In this document: positions 1 to 9,603 of the stretch, one piece after another
Numbering within the stretch: the stretch's first letter is position 1
Layout of the letters: the number at the start of each line of letters is the position of its first letter
Origin: Agrostemma githago
Lineage: Eukaryota; Streptophyta; Magnoliopsida; Caryophyllales; Caryophyllaceae
DNA: 64,000 nt
NCBI GenBank assembly: GCA_958450325.1
Contig: OY288239.1
Span: 42,427,811-42,491,810, forward strand
Reading direction: 5' to 3'
The notes under the pieces: model-generated
What the model was told of the DNA's origin: nothing
The model's input: the letters and a program-made list of their open reading frames with translations, nothing else
The model's database searches: none
Position numbers and translations under genes: made by a program

Positions 1-699
1 TGGGTCGATTAAGGGTGTAGGTGCCTCCTAATTGCTAGGCTCGGTCCGGGCGATAGCAACTTAAACCGATGCCGATGACAATGCTCAACATATCCACACT
101 CAAGCAAACAATGGGTAGAAGAAAACTAGCATGAGAAGCATGGCCACTACAACTCATACAAGCATATCAACAAACACATGGTGAGCCAAATATGTGACTA
201 GCAATAAAGAACCATCCTTTACCCCTAATCAAACCCCAATCACCCATAATCTACCCTTAATCCCCCTACTAACCCACAAATAAACTACTCACTCATGGTC
301 AAACTAACTACAACAATGAAAGGATAAAACAACTTCACAATCCAAACATTCATCATCAAGAACAATATAAACAATAACAACAAACACTAAGTAAAGATTC
401 AAACTTGATTCAATAACAATAAACAAGAGAAAAGAAGGATTATACCAACACTAGATGAAGGAAAAGATGAAATCTTGCATAAAAGAGAAACCCAAATAAT
501 CCCAAGGTTGTCAATCTTGGAGAAGTCTTCAAGTATCTTCTTAGTACAAGCACTAATTAACTAGGATTAACTAAGATTAACTAAGGATTAATAAGAGATT
601 CAAACTAATATGAAGAACTAAATCTAGGGTTTATATGTTGTAGAGAGGCTTAAGAGAGGCTAAACTAATGTAGAATCCATAAACAATACAAGAGGTAAG

Positions 700-709
700 T
701 ATTTATAGG
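700..709 (-). promoter_or_regulatory. LTR TATA box (partial copy)
   Basis: Read on the minus strand this is CCTATAAATA, about 55 bp downstream of the palindrome array at 763-879. The full LTR copy has the same box at 2223-2232. Confidence 0.55.
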
Positions 710-762
710 GTTACAAATGGAAGGGAGAAGAGAAGAATAAAATGCGGACTACAGCCCTTTGG

Positions 763-879
763 TCCCGACCGGGACGGACCATCCCGACCGGGACGGACCC
801 ACCATCCCGACCGGGACGGGTTGGTCCCGACCGGGACGGACCCACCATCCCGACCGGGACGGGTTGGTCCCGACCAGGA
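763..879 (-). repeat. Array of six 12-bp palindromes
   Basis: The near-palindrome TCCCGACCGGGA begins at 763, 782, 805, 825, 848 and 868 (the last with one change). Spacings are 19, 23, 20, 23 and 20 bp. The array lies in the U3 part of the LTR just upstream of the TATA box. The sister LTR has only four units, so the copy number is variable. Confidence 0.85.
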
Positions 880-912
880 CGGCCTTGCAGTAGCTCCATC
901 AAACTCGCACTT

Positions 913-950
913 CATCCCCGACGGGATGAGGTGCATACCCGTCGGGGATG
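913..950 (-). repeat. Perfect 13-bp hairpin in LTR U3
   Basis: CATCCCCGACGGG at 913-925 is followed, after a 12-nt loop, by its exact reverse complement at 938-950. The same hairpin is unchanged at 2393-2430 in the second LTR. Confidence 0.8.
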
Positions 951-1100
951 GGTCTTGTAGGCCTCCAATATGATCCTTTTGGTCTCTCCTTGCTTCACCT
1001 GGACTTCTCATCGATTCTCGGGACTCGGGATCGGGTCTCGGAGGCTCGGGATTGGGTCCCAAGGTCTCGGGGTCGATTCCAAAGCATCGAGTCATCGTTC

Positions 1101-1146
1101 TAGATAGGGCAAGTCGGGTCGAATCCACGGCAACGGCGCCAATTTG
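1101..1146 (-). other. Retrotransposon primer binding site remnant at LTR junction
   Basis: On the minus strand TGGCGCCGTTGCCG follows the 3' end of the LTR at 1147. This matches the start of the plant tRNA-Asp primer site used by Athila-like elements. It is then joined to 27 bp that also occur inside the LTR (1209-1236), and after that to the partial LTR. The internal gag-pol region is missing. Confidence 0.6.
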
Positions 1147-2222
1147 ATGGTAAGGATTTGTCGTGGAATCCCAACCGCCAAATAATAACCGGCTATTCCT
1201 AACTTGGGTAGATAGGGCAAGTCGGGTCGAATCCACGGGGACGGTAAGAGGCGTCTAGACTAGGTCGGCCCAAATACTTGACTAGGTCAACGAGCTAAGC
1301 TAAGCTATGATAGAGGGAGAGAAGGCTAGACTATGACTAGGAAGAATAACAAGGAAAACGGGCTAGGATTAGGTCGGGGTCAAAGGGGTAACGGAATGGT
1401 CAAGGGAGAGCTAGAGCGAAGGAGGTAGTAGGGTAATCTAGGTCGGTCCGGGCGGTCGCAACTTAAACCGACCTAGAGGTTCCTCACGGAACCCATTTTG
1501 GCGACACACATGACAAACGGGGTTCTAGCGTGTTATGGCCTAGATCGCATCCGGGCGGTCGCAACTTAGACTAACCTAGGGGTCGCCCTCACCGGGCTCT
1601 CGCAACTTAATGAGGGAACCGAACCCATAACAACTAACACCCACAAGGGAAAGGCAAGAAAAACAAGCAATCTAACTTACTTAGTCATTCAAGCAATTCA
1701 TCAAACATGTCATATGCATCAACCAAGAGGAAACCCAAATCTTCCACCCACATCTCCAACAAACCCTTAATCACCCAATTAACACCCTAATCACCCTACT
1801 AACCCTAGCAAGAATACTACTCTAACATATCTAAACTAATACTAACAAGAACAAGAGAAATCAACACAAGAATCAAAACATTCATAATGAAACTATTGAA
1901 AGAGATGAACTAAGAACAAAACAACAATCAAAGATGCAAACTTGGAAGAATTAAACAAGATAAAGAGTAAAAAGGAAGAGAAGATTATACCAAACTAGTG
2001 AAGGAGAAAGATTGAAACTTGCATTAATGAAGAAAACCCAAAACAAACCACCAAGGTTGTCAAGCTTGGTGAAGATCTTGAAGAATTCTCTTAATACAAG
2101 TACTAAACTAAGATTAACCACTAATTACCGACTAATCTACACTAATCTAATCTAATCTAACCTAAAGTAGTCTAGGGTTTAAGGAGAGGTGAAGAACATA
2201 ACATAGATTACAAGAGGAGGGG

Positions 2223-2232
2223 TATTTATAGG
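2223..2232 (-). promoter_or_regulatory. LTR TATA box
   Basis: CCTATAAATA on the minus strand, about 540 bp into the LTR and 55 bp downstream of the nearest palindrome. This is the expected place for the promoter at the U3/R border. Confidence 0.6.
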
Positions 2233-2285
2233 GTTACAAATGGAAGGGAGAAGAAAGAAAGTGAAATGCGGGCAACAGAGCTTGG

Positions 2286-2359
2286 TCCCGACCGGGACGG
2301 ACCATCCCGACCGGGACGGACCCACCATCCCGACCGGGACGGGTTGGTCCCGACCGGGA
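2286..2359 (-). repeat. Array of four 12-bp palindromes
   Basis: TCCCGACCGGGA begins at 2286, 2305, 2328 and 2348, spaced 19, 23 and 20 bp. It is homologous to the six-unit array at 763-879. Confidence 0.85.
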
Positions 2360-2392
2360 CGGCCTTGCAGTAGCTCCATCAAACTCGCACTT

Positions 2393-2430
2393 CATCCCCG
2401 ACGGGATGAGGTGCATACCCGTCGGGGATG
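2393..2430 (-). repeat. Perfect 13-bp hairpin in LTR U3
   Basis: The stem CATCCCCGACGGG and its reverse complement are separated by a 12-nt loop. It is identical to the copy at 913-950. Confidence 0.8.
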
Positions 2431-2768
2431 GGTCTTGTAGGCCTCCAATATGATCCTTTTGGTCTCTCCTTGCTTCACCTGGACTTCTCATCGATTCTCG
2501 GGACTCGGGATCGGGTCTCGGAGGCTCGGGATTGGGTCCCAAGGTCTCGGGGTCGATTCCAAAGCATCGAGTCATCGTTCCTTTATCTCGTTGGCTCCAA
2601 AATGTGTATGTATCGAGTCGGAATCGCTCCAACTCTTCCAAATCGGTCTCGGAAACCTGAAACGAACTAAAGGAAGCATAAGAAGCCCCTAAACCGCTCC
2701 CAAGGAGCGATTCTACAAGGAAAATGGGACCAAAACACTACAAAATAGGCACTACAAACCACACTTAT

Positions 2769-5141
2769 CAGCACAGAAAAGGGCAGTTGTCTATTTTACA
2801 TCAGAGAGCTAAAGTTAAACACATTCAGCTTGCTGACTGCTCATCTAAATATTTTTTCTCAAAAATTACTGAAAGAAGACCTCAGCAAATGATAGGCGCT
2901 ATTACTACTGCCACAGGTACTCTCAAATCTGGTTCTCAGGAGGTGGCTAAAGCTTTTCAGGATTATTATTCCAGTCTTCTGGGAACTAGTACTCCTGTTA
3001 GGTCTTTTCCCCCTATCTCTGGTGGTCTTAATTCTGACTGTACTGCTGGTTTGATCTCTCCTGTGTCTCCTTTAGAAATAAAGGCTGCTATTTTCCAAAT
3101 GGACTCAAATAGTAGTCCGGGGATTGATGGATTTTCTGCAGGATTTTTTAAATCAACTTGGCATATTGTGGGTGTAGATTTTTGTAAAGCTGCTGCTAAC
3201 TTCTTTAAAACTGGCAAAATGTCTAAGAATGCTAATTCTACCCTTATAACGCTAATACCTAAAAAGATTGGAGCCAGTGGTGTTCTTGACTATAGGCTTA
3301 TTTCCTGCTGCACTGTCTTTTACAAAGCCATATCTAAAGTGTTGGCCAATAGGCTTAAAGCTTTGCTTCCCTCTCTTATTGGAGAGGAGCAAGGAGCTTT
3401 TGTGCATAATAGGAATATATTTGATAACATTCTTCTTTCTCAAGCCTTGGTGAAGGGTTATTGCAGGAAATACTTGACTCCTAGATGTCTTGTAAAGGTG
3501 GACATTCGGAAAGCTTTTGACACTTTACAGTGGGATTTCATTGAAAAAATGTTCTTAGCCTTTAGTTTCCCTTCACTTTTTGTCAAGTGGATTATGGGAT
3601 GTGTAAAGGATCCTTGGTATTCTTTCAAATTAAATGGGGAGGTCCAAGGGTTTTTCAAAGGGGCTAGTGGAATTAGGCAAGGAGACCCCCTCTCTCCTTA
3701 TATTTTTGTTCTTAGCATGGAAGTGTTGTCCAAGCAACTTAGATTGATTTGTACTGGCCCCAATGTGTCTTACCATCCCAAATGCACTAAGTTGGGACTT
3801 ACTCACTTGGTTTTCGCTGATGATTTGATGATCTTTTCTAGAGGGGATCTTCCTTCTGTCTTAGCCATAAATGCTGCTTTACTACATTTTGGTGGGGTCT
3901 CTGGTCTTTGTGCTAATCCGGAGAAGACTAACATTTACTTTGGAGGTGTGGATCCTAACATTCAAAATCTCATCCTAGATCAGACAGGGTTCAAGCCTGG
4001 TACTTTCCCATTCAGGTACTTGGGTATTCCCCTAGGTGATTCTAGGATCTCTGTCAGTATGTTTGATCCCATCATTTTGAAGATACAAAGATCTATTGCT
4101 CATTGGTCTGCAAGTATGTTGTCATATGCTGGTAAAGTGCAATTGTTAGACTCTATGATTTTTGGGATTGAGAACTATTGGTGTACTAGTGTTCTTTTCC
4201 CTAAAATTGTTCTTCATAGAATTAATAAGCTTTGTAAGGATTTTTTTTGGGGGATTAAACCTGGTGAGAAAAGACTGGTTTTTAAGAAGTGGAAGGATAT
4301 TTGTACCCCTTGGGTTTGTGGAGGGTTTAATCTGAAAAATCTGGAAGCTTGGAACATGGCTTTGTTATGCAGATGGGTGTGGCAAATTGATGAAGACAAG
4401 GGCAGCATTTGGATTCAATGGTGCAAGGCTTATATTCTGCAGCATGAATCTATCTGGACCATTACATTCAAGGATTATTATCCTTCAAGTCTAAAGAACA
4501 TCATAACAGTTAGAGACTATATAGTAAACATGTGTGGGTCTGTGCAGGAGACTCAGAGATTCCTGAATTCATGTTGTAGTAATGCTAAATTCCTGGTTAA
4601 AAAGGCCTACTTAGTGATATTGAGAAGACCCATTGTTGCTGTTGTCAATTCTCTTCGATCTCCTAATATTCTTAAGCCAAGTAGCAGGATTACACTCTCT
4701 CTTGCCATGCAACAACAACTACCAACAGTGGATCAGTTTGCAAAGAGGGGATTTTGTTGGGTTAACAGATGTTCTCTGTGTATGCAGGCCTCTAAAACCC
4801 ATCTGCACCTTTTCTTTGGTTGTTCAGTAGCTCAGCAGGTTAGGGATTTATGTAAACGGTGGATTGGTGTTTGTATTCCTTATTCTTCTTTGAGGAGCAC
4901 CATTCGTTGGAGCCTTCATCATACTCATAGAAAGCATTGGAAAATACCTTGGCTACATGTTACTCTAGCAGCCTCTGTTGATGCTATTTGGAAGGAGAGA
5001 AATAAGAGGGTGTTTACTGGCAAAGCTACACCAGTGGAGCAGATTTTTTTCAGAATCAAACTAATAGTTATTTCAAGGTTTAAAGCTTTTGATTATCCTA
5101 AATACTCTAGGATTTTAGCCCAATTAGAGGACCCTAATTGA
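2769..5141 (+). CDS. LINE ORF2, reverse transcriptase part (5' truncated)
   Basis: This is the C-terminal two thirds of a plant L1-clade ORF2 protein, which copies LINE RNA into DNA at the target site. The frame is open for about 790 codons; its nearest ATG, at 2724, lies in the inserted LTR. The reverse transcriptase domain covers about 3090-4050, with SSPGIDGFSAGFFK near its start, RQGDPLSPYIF, and the catalytic FADD box at 3813-3824 intact. A C-terminal zinc-binding zf-RVT-like domain (C-x2-C with H and C partners) lies near 4760-4850. The endonuclease domain is missing because the LTR at 1147-2768 interrupts the gene. It is closely related to the LINE at 9604-12385 but has no stop codon, so it is either younger or was disabled only by the LTR. 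Confidence 0.85.
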   Translation, partial: QHRKGQLSILHQRAKVKHIQLADCSSKYFFSKITERRPQQMIGAITTATGTLKSGSQEVAKAFQDYYSSLLGTSTPVRSFPPISGGLNSDCTAGLISPVSPLEIKAAIFQMDSNSSPGIDGFSAGFFKSTWHIVGVDFCKAAANFFKTGKMSKNANSTLITLIPKKIGASGVLDYRLISCCTVFYKAISKVLANRLKALLPSLIGEEQGAFVHNRNIFDNILLSQALVKGYCRKYLTPRCLVKVDIRKAFDTLQWDFIEKMFLAFSFPSLFVKWIMGCVKDPWYSFKLNGEVQGFFKGASGIRQGDPLSPYIFVLSMEVLSKQLRLICTGPNVSYHPKCTKLGLTHLVFADDLMIFSRGDLPSVLAINAALLHFGGVSGLCANPEKTNIYFGGVDPNIQNLILDQTGFKPGTFPFRYLGIPLGDSRISVSMFDPIILKIQRSIAHWSASMLSYAGKVQLLDSMIFGIENYWCTSVLFPKIVLHRINKLCKDFFWGIKPGEKRLVFKKWKDICTPWVCGGFNLKNLEAWNMALLCRWVWQIDEDKGSIWIQWCKAYILQHESIWTITFKDYYPSSLKNIITVRDYIVNMCGSVQETQRFLNSCCSNAKFLVKKAYLVILRRPIVAVVNSLRSPNILKPSSRITLSLAMQQQLPTVDQFAKRGFCWVNRCSLCMQASKTHLHLFFGCSVAQQVRDLCKRWIGVCIPYSSLRSTIRWSLHHTHRKHWKIPWLHVTLAASVDAIWKERNKRVFTGKATPVEQIFFRIKLIVISRFKAFDYPKYSRILAQLEDPN

Positions 5142-5226
5142 TGTAATCTTGTGTGATATTATTTTTGCACAAAACATGTAATTTCACATCTTTTTGATAT
5201 GAAATGATAATTTTTCTGCAAAATAA
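5142..5226 (+). other. LINE 3' untranslated tail
   Basis: This short tail carries a stretch matching the 3' end of the LINE at 12386-12472 (ATGAAATGATA, then TTTTCTGCAAAA). The oligo-A end runs straight into an AAT/GAT microsatellite. Confidence 0.6.
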
Positions 5227-5228
5227 TA

Positions 5229-5263
<35 letters not shown>

Positions 5264-5273
5264 AATAATAATC

Positions 5274-5323
<50 letters not shown>

Positions 5324-5338
5324 AATAATTATAATAAT
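5227..5338. repeat. GAT/AAT trinucleotide microsatellite
   Basis: Mostly GAT repeats with blocks of AAT, directly after the LINE tail. It probably grew out of the LINE's A-rich end. The poly-Met and poly-Ile open frames across it are not genes. Confidence 0.9.
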
Positions 5339-6399
5339 AATTCTGGGAGAAAACTTTCTCTCTCTAATATGTTTTCTCTCTAAAAAATCTGTTACGCGAG
5401 GTCCTGCAATTGCGACAGCTCCACCAGCCAAACGTGTGACCCGATTGTGGAGCCCAAAAAATTAGTCAACGGTCCTAATAACGCAATTGACTACACACGT
5501 GAGCCATCCTATCACAATCCGCCATTGGTATGCGTGTATTGGCCCAAACATGGCCACATTCATGCAACTACACAAGGGATCTATCAAGAGAATATTGCTT
5601 ATCCTAAAAGGATGTGGAGGATCTCGTGAGATTGGCAAGATATCCACAATAATGGTAGGAGGGTAAAAGAAGATATGGTTGATATTTATTATGATACACC
5701 AATCTCAAATAAAAGGCAACAAGAGGATCTCCAAATATTTGGGATATCAAACTATCTTGAATATGTGGCAAGGAATAAACAAGAGGATCTCCATCAAATA
5801 ATTGGAGATGGGAAAATCTCGGACATATGGCAAGGCATAACGTATGAGAATCTTCGCCAAATAATTGGAAGTGTCGTGATCTTCTACATTCAAGCACCAC
5901 CTACTATTTCAAGCATTAGATCACGCATCACATAGTATTCTTGGAGACATGGGAAAAGGATCTTCGTCACATAATAAGAGATGTCGTGATCTCCTATGCA
6001 CACACTATCTTTTATTTAAGGCAAGTAGAATAAAGATCACACCCATAGGTGGCATGTGATACTAGTAGTTATATTTATTAACATTTGTTTCCTTTTATCT
6101 TTATTATTACTAGAGTAAGATATCACTCGGAATAACCATGAGGATATCACGCATTGTAGGCTATATAAGCCATGATCATTCATTCAATAAAAACATCGAA
6201 TATTTATGAATTTACAAACAACTTGTCAAACTCTGGATTAATTTGTTAATCACGTGTTTAAACTTCGAAAAGGTACTTCGAATCGTTTAGAGGGTTGGTG
6301 TTCCAAACTCTGAGCTATTAATTCCGGGTTCAAGGTCGAACTACGGGTTAAATATCCTTTGATTACTCACCGATTAACATCGGATCACAAAATACAGAA
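5339..6399. other. Non-coding region with degenerate 80-bp repeats and a promoter-like end
   Basis: Between about 5700 and 6000 a phrase like AGGATCTCCATCAAATAATT recurs roughly every 80 bp in diverged form. Near 6160 GCTATATAAGCC is followed by an A-rich stretch, which resembles the promoter end of an LTR. No primer site, paired LTR or coding sequence was found, so its nature is open. Confidence 0.35.
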
Positions 6400-6652
6400 A
6401 ATCGAAGCGTTTGCTTCCCAAAAATAGCCGAGCCACAAAAAACAAAATCCTCACAAACCTTAACCACGAGCAAGGGTTACATTAACCTAAGTTCAATTTC
6501 ACTCCAAAATCTACGTCATCACTCAAGGTTACATTAACCTTCGACCCAACTTTCATTTCTTATTCTAAACCGCTTCCGCATTCGTATCAGCGTTGACCTG
6601 GCAATCGCACCATTTCAATCCTCCTCCTGATCCAAAAGGCTCCGGTTCAGAA

Positions 6653-7960
6653 ATGGGAGAAAATGGTGGGGAATTGCAAGAGGAAAATGGACTTCAGAGT
6701 ACTTCGCAACAAGCTTCTTTGAATGATATAATTCTCCAGGCTATGCAATCAGCTGGTAAACTTCCTCCTAATCCTAATATGTCTAAGAACTCTACTAAAT
6801 CTGATTCAATTTTGGTCGAAAAGTCTGGTAATGAAATTCCATTAATCCCCTCTGTTAATAAGAATGTTGACAAGAATGTTGATACTCATAAGAAATGGTC
6901 TAATGTTGCACAAAACAATAAGCAAATGGGTATGAATTTGTTCTATTATGAGGATAGTACTAATTCCACTGAAACTGATATCGACTTGTATGATTTTGAG
7001 GATGAGCTCAACCTATGGAAGTTCACTCTCATGGGTAATGTAATTGGATCTAAACCGCTGCTGCAAACTATTCAGAAATTTGTTTCAGAGAATTGGAGTA
7101 AACTTGGGTTGCCTAAAGTACAGTATTATAAGAAGGGTTGGTTTTCGTTTCGATTTGAATCCAAGGAGGACATGACTAATGTTCTTAAAGGGGGACCTTG
7201 GAAGGTGGGGATCTATTCTCTTATTCTTAAGGAATGGACTCCTTTGTTTTCTGCTGAAATGGAGAAGGTGACCATTGTTCCTGTATGGGTTCTTTTTCCC
7301 GAGTTGGACCCTTTCTTGTGGTCTGACATTGTTTTGAGCAAAGTAGCTAGTAAGGTGGGTCGTCCCCTCTGTGCTGACTTAGCTACTACTACTAAAGCCA
7401 AATTGTCCTTTGCGAGAGTTCTCATTGAGGTTGATGTATCTCAACCTCTCACTGATCATGTAGTCATTAATACTCCCTTTTGTGAGCACTCAGTTCAGAA
7501 GGTTGAATATGAATGGGTGCCCTATTTTTGTCATGGTTGCGGGAAGTTGGGTCACACAATTAACAATTGTAAGTGGGAGAAGAAAAAGGTTAAGGCTTCA
7601 AAGGATGCTAAGGAAGCAAAGAGGGCTGTAGAGGATGCTATGAATGTTGGAAAGGTAGAGGGAGTAGCTATCACTCCTCCTACTGATACAACACATCAGG
7701 AAGGAATTATACAAAATGAGGATGGTTTTCTTTCCGTGCCAAGAAATAATTCCTCTAAGAGTAAGATAAAGAAGCAAAACAATGAGCAGCAACATCTGGA
7801 GCTGGAAAATCCATTTCAGATGTTGGATCAGGAAGTGTTATTGGGACAAGAATTGGGTGAGTCTGCAGCCATTGAAGGGGTTGATGAGGCATCTAGTATT
7901 GCTGATAAGCCTGCTGGTACTATTATAAAATTTAAGAGTTCCCTTCCTCCAGATAAGTAA
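6653..7960 (+). CDS. LINE ORF1 protein, DUF4283 plus zinc knuckle
   Basis: ORF1 of plant L1 elements binds the element RNA. The first ATG in the frame is 6653; the frame stays open upstream but without another ATG, so this start gives 435 residues. A DUF4283-type domain lies at about residues 120-200 (near 7010-7250). A CCHC zinc knuckle, C-x2-C-x4-H-x4-C, sits at 7529-7570 and is intact. The C-terminal part is rich in Lys, Glu and Gln. The stop codon TAA overlaps the ATG of ORF2 by one base (TAATG), which suggests termination-reinitiation. The frame has no interruptions, in contrast to ORF2. Confidence 0.85.
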   Translation: MGENGGELQEENGLQSTSQQASLNDIILQAMQSAGKLPPNPNMSKNSTKSDSILVEKSGNEIPLIPSVNKNVDKNVDTHKKWSNVAQNNKQMGMNLFYYEDSTNSTETDIDLYDFEDELNLWKFTLMGNVIGSKPLLQTIQKFVSENWSKLGLPKVQYYKKGWFSFRFESKEDMTNVLKGGPWKVGIYSLILKEWTPLFSAEMEKVTIVPVWVLFPELDPFLWSDIVLSKVASKVGRPLCADLATTTKAKLSFARVLIEVDVSQPLTDHVVINTPFCEHSVQKVEYEWVPYFCHGCGKLGHTINNCKWEKKKVKASKDAKEAKRAVEDAMNVGKVEGVAITPPTDTTHQEGIIQNEDGFLSVPRNNSSKSKIKKQNNEQQHLELENPFQMLDQEVLLGQELGESAAIEGVDEASSIADKPAGTIIKFKSSLPPDK

Positions 7961-8562
7961 TGAAGATCTCTTCATGGAACATAAGGGGCTTTAATTGTCC
8001 TATTAAGCATAGTGAAGTTATAGATTTCCTTAAGTCTAATAAACTGGATATTTTTGCTCTCTTGGAGACTAAAGTAAAGCAACATAAGGCGAATAAGTTT
8101 CACAAACGCCACTTCAATAGTTGGGGTATAGTCAATAACTATGATTTTCATCATAATGGGAGGATTTGGCTTCTATACAATCCTTCCTCGATTTCTTTTA
8201 AGCTAGAGATTTGCACTGATCAGCTTATTTCTGGAATAGTACACAGCTTTGTAGACAATAAAAGTTTCCAGCTGAGTGTCGTATATGGCCATAACGATGG
8301 AGCGTCTAGACAACTTTTATGAGATGATCTTAAGAGTCTGGATACTGCTAAACCTTGGCTGACCTTGGGGGATTTTAACATTGTGAGGTCTCCTGAGAAG
8401 AAGTTGGGAAATAATCCTCCCTCTTTCCTAGATATGTATGAATTTAATCAATGTCTTTTGTTTTGTCAGTTGGAAGACTTACACAGTACTGGGTGTGAAC
8501 TTACCTGGAATAACAAAAGAAGGCCTGAAACTAAAGTTTGGTCGAAGTTAGATAGAGTCCTT
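7960..8562 (+). pseudogene. LINE ORF2, apurinic-type endonuclease domain
   Basis: This N-terminal part of ORF2 is the endonuclease/exonuclease/phosphatase domain that nicks the target. It begins MKISSWNIRGFNCP; a glutamate in LLETK and the GDFNI motif near 8370 are visible. A TGA at 8320-8322 stands where related proteins usually have Trp (after RQLL), so the frame is closed there. It resumes in the same frame to 8562, where the inserted LINE begins. The host frame continues at 9604 after the insertion. Confidence 0.8.
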
Positions 8563-9558
8563 ATTGCTGGTAGACTTGTATTGATTAAATCAGTCCTGAG
8601 CACGCTTCATAACTATTGGGCGACAATTTTTATTATACCTTCAGGAGTGGTTAAGCAGATCGATGCAATTTGCCGAACTTTTTTATGGGAGGGGGGCAGT
8701 ACTTACACGAGAACCCCACTGGTTGCCTGGAAACGGATCTGCGTACCGTTTAGGGAAGGAGGCCTCAACATCACACAGAACTACTATTGGAACAAGGCTG
8801 CTATTGGTAAGATGTCTTGGTGGATCTATAATCAACCGGATAAGCTGTGGGTACAATGGATACATGCGATATACTTAAAAGGAAAACCATGGCTAGAGTA
8901 CAAACCAAACACTGACTCGAGTTGGAGTTGGAGGAAGATCTGCCAAGTTAAAGAGTTATTTAAACCAGGTTATGAGACAAACAAGTGGACCATGATGAAG
9001 AAGTACACCACAATCAGAGGTTATCATTGGTGTAGGGAAAATGAAGAGGAGACGGACTGGTTCAGGCTGGTATGGGGGAAATGGTCTATACTAAAGCATC
9101 GAATGATAGCATGGATGCATCAATATGGAGCTATGAATACCAAAGTGAAACTGCACAAATTGCAAATCACGACGGACGACAAGTGCCTCCTATGCTACGA
9201 CGAACCTGAGGACATGTCACATCTTTTTTGTAAGTGTAACTACAGCAGGAGAATTAAGGAAGGGATTGAAGCTTGGCTAGGGATTAAAATTGAGGACAAT
9301 TTAAGCAATACTTGGCGCAATAACCTGAGAGGTACAAAGCTGAAACGAGGCATAGTGAATGGAGTTGTTAATGCACTGATTTATGGAATATGGCAGCAAA
9401 GGAATCGAAGTAGAATGGAAGGCAGCCTGATGAAGCATAGGGACGTGAGCAGTATGATCATAAAAGAAATGAGTCGGTATATCAAAAAAATTCCTAAAGG
9501 CAAAATGACAAGTCGAGATAGGAATTTTGTCGATAGAATTACAAAATCTTGTATATGA
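8365..9558 (+). CDS. Chimeric open frame: LINE endonuclease end fused to C-terminal part of another LINE
   Basis: Residues 1-66 come from the endonuclease of the host LINE, beginning with MGDFNI. From residue 67 on the frame is the C-terminal part of the inserted LINE: the post-polymerase region, then a zf-RVT-like zinc domain near 9180-9240 (C-x2-C with H and C in MSHLFCKC). The join at 8562/8563 keeps the frame by chance, giving a 397-residue open frame with no stop. It has no polymerase core. It is an accident of insertion rather than a gene with a known role, and no promoter was seen for it. Confidence 0.7.
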   Translation: MGDFNIVRSPEKKLGNNPPSFLDMYEFNQCLLFCQLEDLHSTGCELTWNNKRRPETKVWSKLDRVLIAGRLVLIKSVLSTLHNYWATIFIIPSGVVKQIDAICRTFLWEGGSTYTRTPLVAWKRICVPFREGGLNITQNYYWNKAAIGKMSWWIYNQPDKLWVQWIHAIYLKGKPWLEYKPNTDSSWSWRKICQVKELFKPGYETNKWTMMKKYTTIRGYHWCRENEEETDWFRLVWGKWSILKHRMIAWMHQYGAMNTKVKLHKLQITTDDKCLLCYDEPEDMSHLFCKCNYSRRIKEGIEAWLGIKIEDNLSNTWRNNLRGTKLKRGIVNGVVNALIYGIWQQRNRSRMEGSLMKHRDVSSMIIKEMSRYIKKIPKGKMTSRDRNFVDRITKSCI

Positions 9559-9603
9559 CTTGATTGATTATTAATACAAATTACTTACACTTTCCCAAAA
9601 AAA
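8563..9603 (+). mobile_element. 5'-truncated LINE inserted in LINE 2
   Basis: This 1,041-bp fragment starts inside the region after the reverse transcriptase core and ends in a CCCAAAAAAA tail. It is flanked by a perfect 14-bp target-site duplication, TAGATAGAGTCCTT, at 8549-8562 and 9604-9617. These are the classic marks of target-primed insertion. Its family resembles the LINE fragment at 43187-43962, which has the same kind of 3' end. Confidence 0.92.

Larger units (their letters stand above)
1..1100 (-). mobile_element. Athila-type LTR, partial copy
   Basis: This stretch repeats the sequence of the complete LTR at 1147-2768, from about 1437 to 2582 of that copy. It is cut on the left by the window edge and on the right at about 1100, where it leaves the homology and lacks the last 186 bp of the full LTR. 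It contains the same TATA box, palindrome array and hairpin as the full copy. No protein is encoded; the open frames over it come from the GC-rich repeats. Confidence 0.75.
1147..2768 (-). mobile_element. Athila-type LTR, complete (1.62 kb)
   Basis: On the plus strand the LTR runs from TGAT to ATCA. The Athila LTR at 41644-43146 has the same ends. The order on the minus strand is U3 with hairpin and palindromes, TATA box near 2228, a long transcribed part, then the primer site at 1129-1143. It interrupts a LINE: coding sequence of the LINE resumes at 2769, and the 15 codons before that in the open frame are LTR-derived. It is the 5' LTR of a minus-strand element whose internal region is nearly all deleted. 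Confidence 0.75.

Noticed and set aside
763..879. CRISPR-like array of palindromic repeats with regular spacing
   Set aside because: The host is a plant, the units are only 12 bp, spacers are not unique, and the array is part of an LTR promoter.
703..1236. Open frames rich in Arg, Gly, Pro and Asp over the LTR repeats (also 2179-2641)
   Set aside because: They arise from the GC-rich palindrome array, are open in several frames at once, and lie in U3 of LTRs.
5159..5465. Open frames with long runs of Met or Ile
   Set aside because: They are translations of a GAT/AAT microsatellite.
5600..6400. Endogenous pararetrovirus
   Set aside because: The promoter-like sequence alone suggested it, but no coat, movement or polymerase sequence is near.
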